Assembly (NCBI GenBank): GCA_965214485.1
Contig: CBDCBW010000009.1
Location: 558,001-622,000, forward strand
DNA length: 64,000 nt
Direction of reading: 5' to 3'
Source: JANQRZ01 sp965214485
GTDB lineage: Bacteria; Bacteroidota; Rhodothermia; Rhodothermales; JANQRZ01
Shown here: positions 12,293 to 20,111 of the stretch, piece by piece
Position numbering within the stretch: position 1 is the stretch's first letter
How the letters are laid out: each line of letters begins with the position of its first letter
Notes under the pieces: model-generated
What the model was told of the DNA's origin: nothing
Database searches by the model: none
What the model saw: the letters and a program-made list of their open reading frames with translations, nothing else
Made by a program: the position numbers and the translations under genes

Positions 12293-12316
12293 GCGCGGGC
12301 GAGTTCCCGCGCTTTT
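12293..12316 (+). terminator. Short hairpin followed by TTTT
   Basis: GCGCGGG (12293-12299) pairs with CCCGCGC (12306-12312), followed by four T. It lies in the spacer between the binding-protein gene and bamD. Confidence 0.4.
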
Positions 12317-12396
12317 CAACCCCGGCCCGTAGGCTCTTCGCGCGGGGTGTGGTTTCTTGCTCGTGGCCGCTCCCTCCCCCCGCCTCCCCCGAAGTG

Positions 12397-13200
12397 ATGC
12401 TCCGTCTGTCCGCCCTGCTCTTCCTCACGGTGCTCGTCGCCGGGTGCTCCGGCAGCGGGCGCATCGCGTCCGAGACGCCGGAGGCGGCCTTCGAGGAGGG
12501 CCTCGCCCTCTACGAGCGCGGCAAGTACGACCGCGCGATCGAGTACTTCCAGCACGTCTTCGACTTCGGGCGCACCAACCCGAGGGCTGCCGACGCGCAG
12601 TTCTACCTCGCCCGGTCGTACTTCGAGACCGAGCAGTACCTCCTCTCGGCCAACGAGTTCACGCGCTTCGTCGAGCTCTACCGGACGGACGAGCGCGTCG
12701 AGGAGGGCGAGTACGGGCGCGCGATGAGCTACGTCCGCCTCTCGCCGCCGTACCAGCTCGACCAGACCGACACGCAGACGGCGCTGACGTACCTCCGGCT
12801 CTACCTCAGCAAGTACCCCGGCGGGGCCTACGCCGCCGAGCTGGCCGGGCACACCGAGGAGCTGCGGGCCAAGCTGGCGAAGAAGCAGTTCGAGATCGCC
12901 GAGCTCTACGAGCGGCGCGAGCTGCACGAAGCCGCCGCGCTCTCCTACGAAGGCGTGCTGGAGAAGCACCCCGACTCCGTCTACGCCGACGACGCGCTCC
13001 TCGGCGCGGTCCGCAGCTACACGGCCTATGCCGAGCAGAGCGTCGCCTCCCGGCAGGCGGAGCGCTACCAGAAAGCCGCCGACACCTACGCCCGGCTCGT
13101 CCAGATCTTCCCGGACAGCCCGCTCCTCGGCGAGGCCGAGGCGGCGGTGGCCCCGGCGGAGCAGGCGCTGCAGCGGATCGAAGCCCAGGCCAGCCGGTGA
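12397..13200 (+). CDS. bamD: Outer membrane protein assembly factor BamD
   Basis: 267-residue lipoprotein of the BAM complex, which inserts beta-barrel proteins in the outer membrane. ATG 12397 gives a signal peptide with lipobox LVAGC (lipidated C17). TPR-type repeats follow, with YERGKYDRAIEYFQ, YLARSYFETEQYLLSANEF and a C-terminal YEGVLEKHPDSVYADDAL block. The length is close to the family's normal size of about 245-290. nadD starts 8 bp after the stop, so the two are probably co-transcribed. Confidence 0.85.
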   Translation: MLRLSALLFLTVLVAGCSGSGRIASETPEAAFEEGLALYERGKYDRAIEYFQHVFDFGRTNPRAADAQFYLARSYFETEQYLLSANEFTRFVELYRTDERVEEGEYGRAMSYVRLSPPYQLDQTDTQTALTYLRLYLSKYPGGAYAAELAGHTEELRAKLAKKQFEIAELYERRELHEAAALSYEGVLEKHPDSVYADDALLGAVRSYTAYAEQSVASRQAERYQKAADTYARLVQIFPDSPLLGEAEAAVAPAEQALQRIEAQASR

Positions 13201-13208
13201 CGCGCGCG

Positions 13209-13793
13209 ATGCGGGTAGGGATTTTCGGCGGGAGCTTCAACCCGCCGCACGTGGCGCATCTGGCGGTGGCCGAAGCCGCGCGCGACCAGGCCGGGCTGGA
13301 CCGCGTGTGGTGGATGCCGGCGGCGACGCCGCCGCACAAGCAGGGCCGTCCGATGCCGGAGGCGCAGCACCGGCTCGCCATGGCGCGCCTCGCGGCGGCG
13401 GGCAACGCGGCCTTCGAGGTCTCGGCGCGGGAGGCCCAGCGCGGCGGCGTCTCGTACACCGTCGATACGCTTCGGGCGCTCCAGGCAGAACTCCCGGAGA
13501 CCGACTTCTGCCTCATTCTCGGCGGCGACAGCCTCGCGCAGTTCGCGTCGTGGCGCGAGCCGAAGGAGATTCTGCGCCGCGCGACGCTCGTCGTCTACCC
13601 CCGCCCCGGTGCCGACCTCGCGGACGTGGCCCCGGCGGTGATGGCCCGCGCCACCGTCCTCGACCGACCCCTCCTCGACCCGTCGAGCACGGCGATCCGC
13701 CGCCTCCTGCGGTTGGGGCACTCGGCCCGGTACCTCGTCCCCGACCCCGTGCTGGCCTACGCCGCCGAGCACCGGCTCTACGCCGAGGGCTGA
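13209..13793 (+). CDS. nadD: Nicotinate-nucleotide adenylyltransferase
   Basis: 194-residue enzyme that joins ATP and nicotinate mononucleotide to give deamido-NAD in NAD synthesis. Nucleotidyltransferase motif GGSFNPPHVAH is at residues 8-18, with MPAATPPHK near 36-44, SYTVDTLRAL in the middle, and the C-terminal SSTAIR (ISSTxIR motif). Start at ATG 13209 (MRVGIFGGSF). It is immediately downstream of bamD. Confidence 0.95.
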   Translation: MRVGIFGGSFNPPHVAHLAVAEAARDQAGLDRVWWMPAATPPHKQGRPMPEAQHRLAMARLAAAGNAAFEVSAREAQRGGVSYTVDTLRALQAELPETDFCLILGGDSLAQFASWREPKEILRRATLVVYPRPGADLADVAPAVMARATVLDRPLLDPSSTAIRRLLRLGHSARYLVPDPVLAYAAEHRLYAEG

Positions 13794-13809
13794 CGGCCTC
13801 GCCGACGCT

Positions 13810-13965
13810 TCAGCCCGTGAAGGCTGCGGCCACGTGGGAGCCGACGATGAGCAGGCCGGTGCTGAGTCCCCACAGGAGCGCAAAGAGAAGCCAGGGCAGG
13901 ACGCGGCGCTGGGGGGGCGGGAGGGGGCGGAGCGTGTGCATAGCGGCAGGGGTTGGAGGGGGCAT
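13810..13965 (-). CDS. Small single-TM membrane protein (51 aa)
   Basis: Short frame on the minus strand between nadD and the GH3 gene. The ATG at 13965 gives MPPPTPAAMH, a basic stretch (QRR), then one hydrophobic segment of about 24 residues (VLPWLLFALL through LLIVGSHVAA) and stop at 13812. It is convergent with nadD (16-bp gap) and divergent from the GH3 gene. A second ATG eight codons in is possible. The clean N-in hydrophobic profile, unlike the Arg/Pro-rich antisense frames around it, supports coding. Function unknown. Confidence 0.5.
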   Translation of the reverse strand: MPPPTPAAMHTLRPLPPPQRRVLPWLLFALLWGLSTGLLIVGSHVAAAFTG

Positions 13966-14069
13966 GAGGGAAGACGCGGGGACGGAGCCTGCCGTAACGC
14001 GGGGGAGAAAAAAGCCCGCTCTGCCCGACAGAGCCTCGGTACCTTCCCGCTCCCCGACTCCCGCTGCCC

Positions 14070-15662
14070 GTGACCGCCACCGACCGCCTCCGCCGCAAAG
14101 CCGCCGGCCTCGTCGTCGTCCGCCTCGGCTCGAACATGCAGCCGCCGCGCCGCGCCGAAGAGGACGCCGCCGGGGTCAAGGCTCTGCTCGACCGCTACCC
14201 GCTCGGCGGGGTGATCCTCTTCAATGGGTCGTGGCCCGACACGCGCAGCACCCTCGCTGACCTCCAACGCGTCGCGCTTCGAGGCGAGCCGACTCGTCCG
14301 ATGCTCGTGATGACCGACATGGAGCGCGGCCTCGGGCAGCAGGTCGCCGGGGCGACGGTGTTTCCCCACGCCCGCGCGTTGGCCGCGCTCGAAGAGGCCG
14401 AGGCCATGACGGAGCAGTTCGCGCGGGCCTCCGCGCGGGAGGCGCTCGCGTGCGGCGTCCACGTCACCTTCGCCCCGGTCGCCGACGTGAACCGCAACCC
14501 GGCGAACCCGGTGATCTCGGTCCGGGCCTTCAGCGAGGAGCCGGAGCGCGCGGCGCGCCTCGCGGCGGCCTACGTCCGGGGCTGCCGCGCCGAGGGGCTG
14601 CTCTCGACGGCCAAGCACTTCCCCGGCCACGGCAACACCGCCGAGGACTCCCACGCCGTCCTCCCGGCCGTCGCGGACGCGCGCGCCGTGCTCGACCGGA
14701 CGGACCTCGTCCCGTTCCGCGCCGCCCTCGACGCCGGCTGCGAGCTCGTGATGACGGCGCACGTCGCCTACCCCGCCCTCGACCCGAGCGGGCGGCCCGC
14801 GACGCTCTCGGCTCCCATCCTCCGGGGCCTGCTCCGCGACGAGCTCGGGTTCGGCGGCGTCGTGATCTCGGACAGCCTGCACATGGGCGGGATTCAGGCC
14901 GAGGGCCGGAGCGAGGCCGACCTCGCCGCCGAGCAGCTCCGCGCCGGCGTAGACCTCCTCCTCGATGCCCGCAACCCCGAAGCCATGATCGAGGGCCTCG
15001 TCGCAGCGGTCGAGGCGGGGACGCTCGGCGAAGACGTCGTGGACGACGCCCTCGCCCGCGCCGACCGGCTCCGCACCCGCCTCGCGGGCCGCTTCAGTCC
15101 GGAGGTTTTTACCGATCCGAGCCGCGCCGTTCCCACGGACGAGGTGGGGTCGGAGGGGCACCGCCGGCTGGCGGCCCGCATCGCCCGGCAGGCGGTGGCG
15201 GTCGAGGGCGAAGCCGTGCGGTGGGCGACGGGGGAGGGGCTGCTCGCGGTCCTCGTCAAGCCCCACGCCTCGCACCTCGATCCGCCGGAGCAGCCGCTCG
15301 GCGCGGCGCTGCGCGAGGCGCTCCCCGGCGTAGCCTACCGCGAAGTCGGGCCGGAGACGGACGGGGCCGCGCTCGGTGCCCTCGCCGAAGAGGCGCGGGC
15401 GGCGCAGCGCGTGCTCCTCGCGCTCGTCGCCAAGCCGGCGGCGTGGCACGCCTTCGGGCTGCTCGCGGGGCAGCAGGACTTCGTCGACGCCGTCGTCCGG
15501 GACGCCGTCGTCCGGTCTCGCCCGGCGGTGGTCGCCGCCCTCGGCAGCCCGCGCGTGCTCGACGGCCTCGCCGAGGCGGCCACGCGGCTGTGCACCTACA
15601 GCGATGCGCCCGTGTCGCAGCAGGCCCTCGCCGACGTGCTGGCAGCCCGCGCGCTCCCCTAA
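14070..15662 (+). CDS. Glycoside hydrolase family 3 (NagZ-like beta-N-acetylhexosaminidase)
   Basis: 530-residue GH3 enzyme, start GTG 14070. The first domain is a TIM barrel with KHFPGHGNTAEDSH near residue 180; the His in this loop serves as acid/base in NagZ-type enzymes. The catalytic Asp is in VISDSLHMGGI near 267. A second alpha/beta domain (about 370-530) makes it longer than single-domain NagZ (about 340 residues), resembling BglX/NagZ two-domain forms seen in Bacteroidota. No signal peptide is visible, which suggests a cytoplasmic role in peptidoglycan recycling. The specificity is inferred. Confidence 0.8.
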   Translation: MTATDRLRRKAAGLVVVRLGSNMQPPRRAEEDAAGVKALLDRYPLGGVILFNGSWPDTRSTLADLQRVALRGEPTRPMLVMTDMERGLGQQVAGATVFPHARALAALEEAEAMTEQFARASAREALACGVHVTFAPVADVNRNPANPVISVRAFSEEPERAARLAAAYVRGCRAEGLLSTAKHFPGHGNTAEDSHAVLPAVADARAVLDRTDLVPFRAALDAGCELVMTAHVAYPALDPSGRPATLSAPILRGLLRDELGFGGVVISDSLHMGGIQAEGRSEADLAAEQLRAGVDLLLDARNPEAMIEGLVAAVEAGTLGEDVVDDALARADRLRTRLAGRFSPEVFTDPSRAVPTDEVGSEGHRRLAARIARQAVAVEGEAVRWATGEGLLAVLVKPHASHLDPPEQPLGAALREALPGVAYREVGPETDGAALGALAEEARAAQRVLLALVAKPAAWHAFGLLAGQQDFVDAVVRDAVVRSRPAVVAALGSPRVLDGLAEAATRLCTYSDAPVSQQALADVLAARALP

Positions 15663-15741
15663 TCCTCGACAACGTTCGCTCTCGATCAACACCTTTCGCT
15701 CTCCAGCGGAGCACCGCCCACCGAAACGCGTTTCAGCCTCC

Positions 15742-16389
15742 ATGAACATCTTCAACTTTTTTACCGGCAACCGCCCGGCGCTCATCAACGACGCGATGGG
15801 GGCCGTCGACACGATGCTCCGCGTTTCGGGCGAAATGCTGGAGGCGGCGCTCGCGTGCCTGCTCGACAACGAGCCCCTCGAGATGGACCTTTCCGAGCGG
15901 GACCGCGAGGTCAACGAGAGCGAGCAGGCCGTGCGCCGTCTCGTCATCGAGCACCTCGCCATCGACCCCGAGCGCGAGCGCATCCTGTCGCTGATCCTCG
16001 TCGCGGCGGTGCAGGAGGCCGAGCGCGTCGGGGACCTCGCCAAGTCGCTCGCCGCCGCCGCCACACTCGCCGACACGCCGCGCCTCAGCCCGCACGCCGC
16101 GCCGCTCCGGGACCTCCGCGACCGGCTCCTGCGCCTCATCGAGACGACGCGGGAGGGCTTCGTCGAGGGCGATGCCCGCGCCGCGCGCCGCGTCACCGAG
16201 GAGCACCGCGAGGTCAAGCAGATCGTCGCGGACTACCTCGAAGGCCTCGCCCACGCCGACGACGTGTCCCCGAACGAGGCCGTCGTCTTCGCGATCTCGG
16301 TGCGGATGATGGCCCGCATCTCGTCCCACCTCTCGAACATCGTCTCGTCCACCCTCGTCCCCTTCGACCAAATCCGCCGGCCGGCGTGA
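15742..16389 (+). CDS. PhoU-like domain protein
   Basis: 215-residue all-helical protein with two PhoU-type repeats: ESEQAVRRLVIEHLA with EAERVGDLAKSL, and EEHREVKQIV with RMMARISSHLSNI. In the family these bundles bind metal clusters and regulate phosphate transporters or related carriers. No pst genes or phosphate/Na+ symporter are adjacent, so the partner is unknown. ATG 15742 gives MNIFNFF; there is no signal peptide. It lies 79 bp after the GH3 gene. Confidence 0.75.
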   Translation: MNIFNFFTGNRPALINDAMGAVDTMLRVSGEMLEAALACLLDNEPLEMDLSERDREVNESEQAVRRLVIEHLAIDPERERILSLILVAAVQEAERVGDLAKSLAAAATLADTPRLSPHAAPLRDLRDRLLRLIETTREGFVEGDARAARRVTEEHREVKQIVADYLEGLAHADDVSPNEAVVFAISVRMMARISSHLSNIVSSTLVPFDQIRRPA

Positions 16390-16464
16390 CGGGCCTAGCG
16401 TGCCGCTGCCGGGTTTTCGACGGCAGCGAGCACCCCATCAGACCTCCCCACTCCACGCTCTGAC

Positions 16465-17052
16465 ATGGCGCGCACCCTCTCCGACATGGTCCCGCTCGGG
16501 ACCGCCGCCCCCGCCTTCGAGCTCCCGGCGGCCAATCCGGACGCGGACGGGCGCGCCGGCGGCACCCGGTGCCTCGGCGACTTCGCCGACGCCGAGGCGC
16601 TCGTCGTGGCGTTTATCTGCAACCACTGCCCCTTCGTGCACGCGGTCGAGGACCGCCTCGTCGCGCTCGCCGAGGACTACGCTCCCCGCGTGCAGGTCGT
16701 CGGGATCTGCTCGAACGACGCCGACGCGTACCCCGAGGACTCGTTCGAGGCGATGGCAGCCCGCGCCGAGGCGAAAGGCTACCCGTTCCCGTACCTCCAC
16801 GACGAGAGCCAGGCCGTGGCCCGCGCCTACGACGCCGTCTGCACGCCCGACTTCTTCGTCTACGGCCGCGACCGGAGGCTCGCCTACCGGGGCCGCCTCG
16901 ACGACGGCCGCCCGAACCAGCCCGCGACGACGACCGACCTGCGCGATGCGCTCGATGCCCTGCTGGACACCGGCACCGTGGCCGGCGAGCAGCTTCCGTC
17001 GATGGGCTGCAACATCAAGTGGAAGCAGGACGGGCAGAAGCAGGCGCGCTAG
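16465..17052 (+). CDS. Thioredoxin-fold redoxin family protein
   Basis: 195-residue AhpC/TSA-redoxin type protein. The active site CNHCPF has C52 and C55, a CxxC in the place where peroxiredoxins have one cysteine; this variant is common in a redoxin family of bacteria and archaea. Other motifs are PAFELPA near the N-terminus, VVGICSNDADAYPEDSFEAM, and the cis-Pro region CTPDFFVY. There is no signal peptide, so it is cytoplasmic. The substrate is unknown. Confidence 0.8.
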   Translation: MARTLSDMVPLGTAAPAFELPAANPDADGRAGGTRCLGDFADAEALVVAFICNHCPFVHAVEDRLVALAEDYAPRVQVVGICSNDADAYPEDSFEAMAARAEAKGYPFPYLHDESQAVARAYDAVCTPDFFVYGRDRRLAYRGRLDDGRPNQPATTTDLRDALDALLDTGTVAGEQLPSMGCNIKWKQDGQKQAR

Positions 17053-17111
17053 GCCCCGTCCCGTTCAATCTGGGTCCTGGCTCGGCGAGGCCCCTGAAGG
17101 GCGCTGCGGCC

Positions 17112-17215
17112 TTGTCCTCCTCGCCTGATGCTACGGCATCCGGCTCGTCGGACGCCTGGCCGGGTCCCTCCAGGGTCTCTCGCTCGCCGACGGACCGACC
17201 TACGTGACAGAGCCT
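17112..17215 (+). repeat. 104-bp dispersed repeat, copy 1
   Basis: About 90% identical, by eye, to the reverse complement of 22059-22162. It fills most of the 221-bp spacer between the redoxin gene and the small membrane protein gene. No terminal inverted repeats and no coding content are apparent. The core includes GCTACGGC and a CCGGGTCCCTCCAGGGTCTC block. Confidence 0.8.
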
Positions 17216-17273
17216 GGGGGAAACCTCCCCGCAGACGGTTCGTCCCAACGGAGTCTCCCCCGGTCCCGACTCC

Positions 17274-17519
17274 ATGCCCAATCCCTCGACACACTCAGGA
17301 CAGGTCCTCTGCTCGCCGCGCCGGCTGCTGCTGCTCTTCGGAACGCTCGCCGCCGCCGCCAACCTCGTCGGCTGGACGCTGGCCGACTGGTTGCGCTACG
17401 GCGAGTGGACGACGACCGGCGCGGAGCGGGCTGCCTTCGTCCTCAGCGCCGTGCTCGCGCTCTACATCGTCCTCCGCCTCGCGCTCCTCGTGACGCGGCA
17501 GGACGTGGTCAACCCCTAA
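17274..17519 (+). CDS. Small two-TM membrane protein (81 aa)
   Basis: Hypothetical protein with two hydrophobic segments at about residues 18-37 and 53-72, separated by a short polar loop (LRYGEWTTTGAE). ATG 17274. It is followed after 13 bp by another small membrane protein, so the two are probably co-transcribed. No family recognised. Confidence 0.6.
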   Translation: MPNPSTHSGQVLCSPRRLLLLFGTLAAAANLVGWTLADWLRYGEWTTTGAERAAFVLSAVLALYIVLRLALLVTRQDVVNP

Positions 17520-17532
17520 CCCCTCCGTCGCC

Positions 17533-17754
17533 ATGACGCCCGCCTCTTCCGGTCCCCTCTGGTTCACCGCCATCGGCCTCGCGCTCGTCGGCGTCATGGT
17601 CATGGCCGTTCTCGCGCCGCGCCTCTTCGGGCTGGAAGAGCTGAGCTGGTGGGTGACGCTCGCCGTCGGCCTCGTGATCGGAGCGGCGGTCGTGGCCTTC
17701 GGCTACGCCAAGCGCGACTCCGGCGAAACGCGCGTCGAGCACCCGGACGAGTAG
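17533..17754 (+). CDS. Small two-TM membrane protein (73 aa)
   Basis: Hypothetical protein with hydrophobic segments at about residues 8-29 and 39-58 and a charged C-terminal tail (AKRDSGETRVEHPDE). It pairs with the preceding small membrane gene at 17274. No recognised family. Confidence 0.6.
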   Translation: MTPASSGPLWFTAIGLALVGVMVMAVLAPRLFGLEELSWWVTLAVGLVIGAAVVAFGYAKRDSGETRVEHPDE

Positions 17755-17866
17755 CGCCCCGTCCGGACGACGACGAGCAGCCTAGCCGGAGAGGGACCCC
17801 TCGGGTGCCTTCCGGGTATAGGAGAGGCTGCCTGGAAGCGCTTCCTGAACCCACCGGTCCCCTCGC

Positions 17867-18727
17867 ATGAACGACGACAAAGCCACGATCGAAGCTCCGC
17901 CGAGCGACATCGCCGAGTACAAATCGGCCTACGAGAAGGAGGGCGTCGGCGACGTAGACCCGCGCTGCATCCCGCACGACCTCGACGGCGAGCCGCCGAT
18001 CGGCGACGAGATCGCGCCGCCGCGCTACCCGCAGGGCGACCACGAGACGTGGAACTTCCTCTTCGAGCGGCAGATGGGCCTGCTCCCCGAACGGGCCAGC
18101 GAGACCTACCTCGAAGGCGTCGAGAAACTGGGCCTCTCGGACGACGGCATCCCGGCGCTGCGCGACCTCAGCCGCGTCCTCGACCGCGCCACCGGCTGGA
18201 AGGTCGCCCGCATCCCCGGCCTCCTCCACGAGCGCGACTTCTTCCGGCTCCTCTCCGAGCGCCTCTTCCCGTCCACCGACTACATCCGCGGCAAGGAAGA
18301 GCTCGACTATACCCCCGCGCCCGACATGTTCCACGACATCTTCGGGCACATGCCGACGCTGACGCAGCCCGCGTTCGCCGATTTCTACCAGCTCTTCGGT
18401 CGGGCAGCGCTCGGCGCGAAGGGCGTGGACCGGCAGAGCCTCGAGCGCTTCCACTGGTTCACGGTCGAGTTCGGCCTCGTCGCTGACGGCCCGTCGGCGG
18501 AGGACCCGGCGGGCTACCGCATCTTCGGCGCGGGCATCATGTCGTCGAAGGGCGAGGTGCTCAACGCGCTCTCGGACCAGGTGGAGCACCGCCCGTTCTC
18601 GCCCGAGGGCGTCATCGGCCAGGACTACGACGTGTGGCACCTCCAGCCGATCCTCTTCGTGCTCGAGAGCTTCGAGCAGCTCGTCGAGGAATTCGAGGGC
18701 TGGGCGAAGAGCCGCAAGCTGCTCTGA
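17867..18727 (+). CDS. phhA: Phenylalanine 4-monooxygenase
   Basis: 286-residue tetrahydrobiopterin-dependent non-haem iron enzyme that hydroxylates phenylalanine to tyrosine. Iron ligands are visible as H156 and H161 in MFHDIFGHMP and E201 in FTVEFGL. PDMFHDI and IPGLLHERDFF are family landmarks. The length matches single-domain bacterial enzymes; there is no regulatory ACT domain. Its stop codon TGA (18725-18727) is the left target-site duplicate of a 160-bp MITE that begins on the next base. Confidence 0.93.
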   Translation: MNDDKATIEAPPSDIAEYKSAYEKEGVGDVDPRCIPHDLDGEPPIGDEIAPPRYPQGDHETWNFLFERQMGLLPERASETYLEGVEKLGLSDDGIPALRDLSRVLDRATGWKVARIPGLLHERDFFRLLSERLFPSTDYIRGKEELDYTPAPDMFHDIFGHMPTLTQPAFADFYQLFGRAALGAKGVDRQSLERFHWFTVEFGLVADGPSAEDPAGYRIFGAGIMSSKGEVLNALSDQVEHRPFSPEGVIGQDYDVWHLQPILFVLESFEQLVEEFEGWAKSRKLL

Positions 18728-18887
18728 GAGTGTGTTCATAAACGATGCTTTGGGCTGCGAGCGGCTGCGGAAACCGCCGCCTTCGTTGCGCTGCATCGCC
18801 GTAGCTAGCGCTACGGCTGCTTCGCGCGCCTCGGTGACGGCCTCCTCGCTCGCTCTCGCCCCGCAAATCCTATTTATGAACACACTC
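18728..18887. mobile_element. 160-bp MITE with 15-bp terminal inverted repeats
   Basis: Perfect 15-bp terminal inverted repeats GAGTGTGTTCATAAA (18728-18742) and TTTATGAACACACTC (18873-18887). The 3-bp direct duplication TGA lies on both sides (18725-18727 and 18888-18890). The interior is an imperfect long palindrome with a central GCCGTAGC-TA-GCGCTACGGC-like core, so the whole element can fold back. No ORF. The GAG ends and TNA-type 3-bp duplication resemble the IS1031 group of IS5, the likely source of transposase in trans (inference). Confidence 0.8.
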
Positions 18888-18890
18888 TGA

Positions 18891-19126
18891 GAGACTGACT
18901 ACGAATGCAAAGTGAAGGGCTGCGTCGCGCGCCTTGTCTGCGCCGTCCGGCACTCGTGCTCGCCTTCTTCCTCCATTCAGGGTCAGGCTCTGCGTGCTGA
19001 GACACGGCGACTCTGATGGGTTCTCGCTGGCCCGTGCGCCGCACGGCAGCGCCACTTTCCGCACGGGCGACGGCAATATCCTGCCGTCGTCCTTGTTTAT
19101 ATCCCCGGTATTCTCTACTCTACAGC
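18891..19126. other. Spacer without a recognised gene
   Basis: 236 bp between the MITE and the acylphosphatase gene. GC content is lower near 19090-19126 (TTGTTTATATCCCC), which may hold the acylphosphatase promoter, but no convincing paired boxes were found. No coding potential is apparent. Confidence 0.4.
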
Positions 19127-19468
19127 ATGACAGTTTCCACCACGGCCATGGCCAACCCCGCTCCCACAACGCCGCCCCATGTCGCCGAGGGCGAAGAACG
19201 CCTCGTGGCCGAAGTCCACGGCCACGTGCAGGGCGTCGGCTTCCGGTACTTCGTGCGCGGCATCGCCCGCAAGCTCGGCCTCAGGGGCATCGTGCGCAAC
19301 GACCCCGACGGCGTGGTGACGGTCGTCGCCGAGGGCGGGCGCGAGGCGCTCGGCGAAATGCTCGACGCGCTCCACGAGGGGCCGGAGCTCGCCGAAGTCG
19401 ACGGGGTGGACGAGACGTGGGAGGCCCCGCGCGGGCGCTTCGACGGCTTCTCGATCGAGTACTACTAG
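19127..19468 (+). CDS. Acylphosphatase
   Basis: 113-residue (or 106-residue, from ATG 19148) enzyme that hydrolyses acyl-phosphate bonds. The signature GHVQGVGFRYFV carries the phosphate-binding loop and its catalytic Arg (GFRYF); the catalytic Asn is in GIVRNDPDGVV. C-terminal FDGFSIEYY is typical. ATG 19127 is taken as the start, but the conserved domain begins only at EERLVAEVHG. It is followed by the PIG-L gene after 7 bp. Confidence 0.88.
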   Translation: MTVSTTAMANPAPTTPPHVAEGEERLVAEVHGHVQGVGFRYFVRGIARKLGLRGIVRNDPDGVVTVVAEGGREALGEMLDALHEGPELAEVDGVDETWEAPRGRFDGFSIEYY

Positions 19469-19475
19469 GCGCGGC

Positions 19476-20111
19476 ATGGACTACCGCCGCGCGCTCGTCC
19501 TCGCCCCGCACACCGACGACGCCGAGCTCGGCTGCGGCGGCACCCTCGCCCGCCTCCTCGAAGCCGGGACCGAGGTCCACGTGATGGTCTTCTCGACTGC
19601 CAGCGACTCGCTCCCCGCAGGCCAGCCGCCGGACACGCTCCGCCGCGAGTTCGCCCGCGCCGCCGAGACGCTCGGCATCCCCGGGGCGCACTGCCACGTC
19701 TACGACTACCAGGTGCGCCGCCTCTCGTACTCCCGGCAGGAGGTCCTCGAAGAGATGGTCGCCGTGCGGCGGCAGGTCGAGCCCGACCTCGTCCTCCTGC
19801 CGTCGGGGCACGACCTGCACCAGGACCACCAGGTCGTCCACACCGAAGGGCTGCGGGCGTTCAAAGACGTGACGGCGCTGGGCTACGAACTGCCGTGGAA
19901 CCACATCACCTTCGACGCGCAGGCGTTCGTCACGCTCGCGCCGCGCCACCTCGACGCGAAGTGGGCGGCGCTCCAGGCCTACCGCTCGCAGTTCGAGCTC
20001 CGGCGCCCCTACTTCTCGCGCGACTTCATCGACGGCCTCGCCCGCGTGCGCGGCACCCAGGTCAAGGTCGAGATCGCCGAGGCGTTCGAGGTCGTCCGGG
20101 TCAAATGGTGA
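19476..20111 (+). CDS. PIG-L family zinc deacetylase
   Basis: 211-residue LmbE/PIG-L hydrolase, which removes acetyl groups from N-acetylated sugars or conjugates. Zinc and catalytic residues are in APHTDDAELGCGG (H12, D14, D15) and HDLHQDH (H112, H115, H118). BshB (bacillithiol synthesis) belongs to the same family and is about this size, so a low-molecular-weight thiol role is possible but unproven. The stop overlaps the ATG of the ATP-grasp gene, so the two are translationally coupled. Confidence 0.85.
   Translation: MDYRRALVLAPHTDDAELGCGGTLARLLEAGTEVHVMVFSTASDSLPAGQPPDTLRREFARAAETLGIPGAHCHVYDYQVRRLSYSRQEVLEEMVAVRRQVEPDLVLLPSGHDLHQDHQVVHTEGLRAFKDVTALGYELPWNHITFDAQAFVTLAPRHLDAKWAALQAYRSQFELRRPYFSRDFIDGLARVRGTQVKVEIAEAFEVVRVKW

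Noticed and set aside
13086..16217. 1043-codon open frame on the minus strand
   Set aside because: It runs antisense to bamD, nadD, GH3 and PhoU genes and is rich in Arg, Ala and Pro; it is a by-product of high GC.
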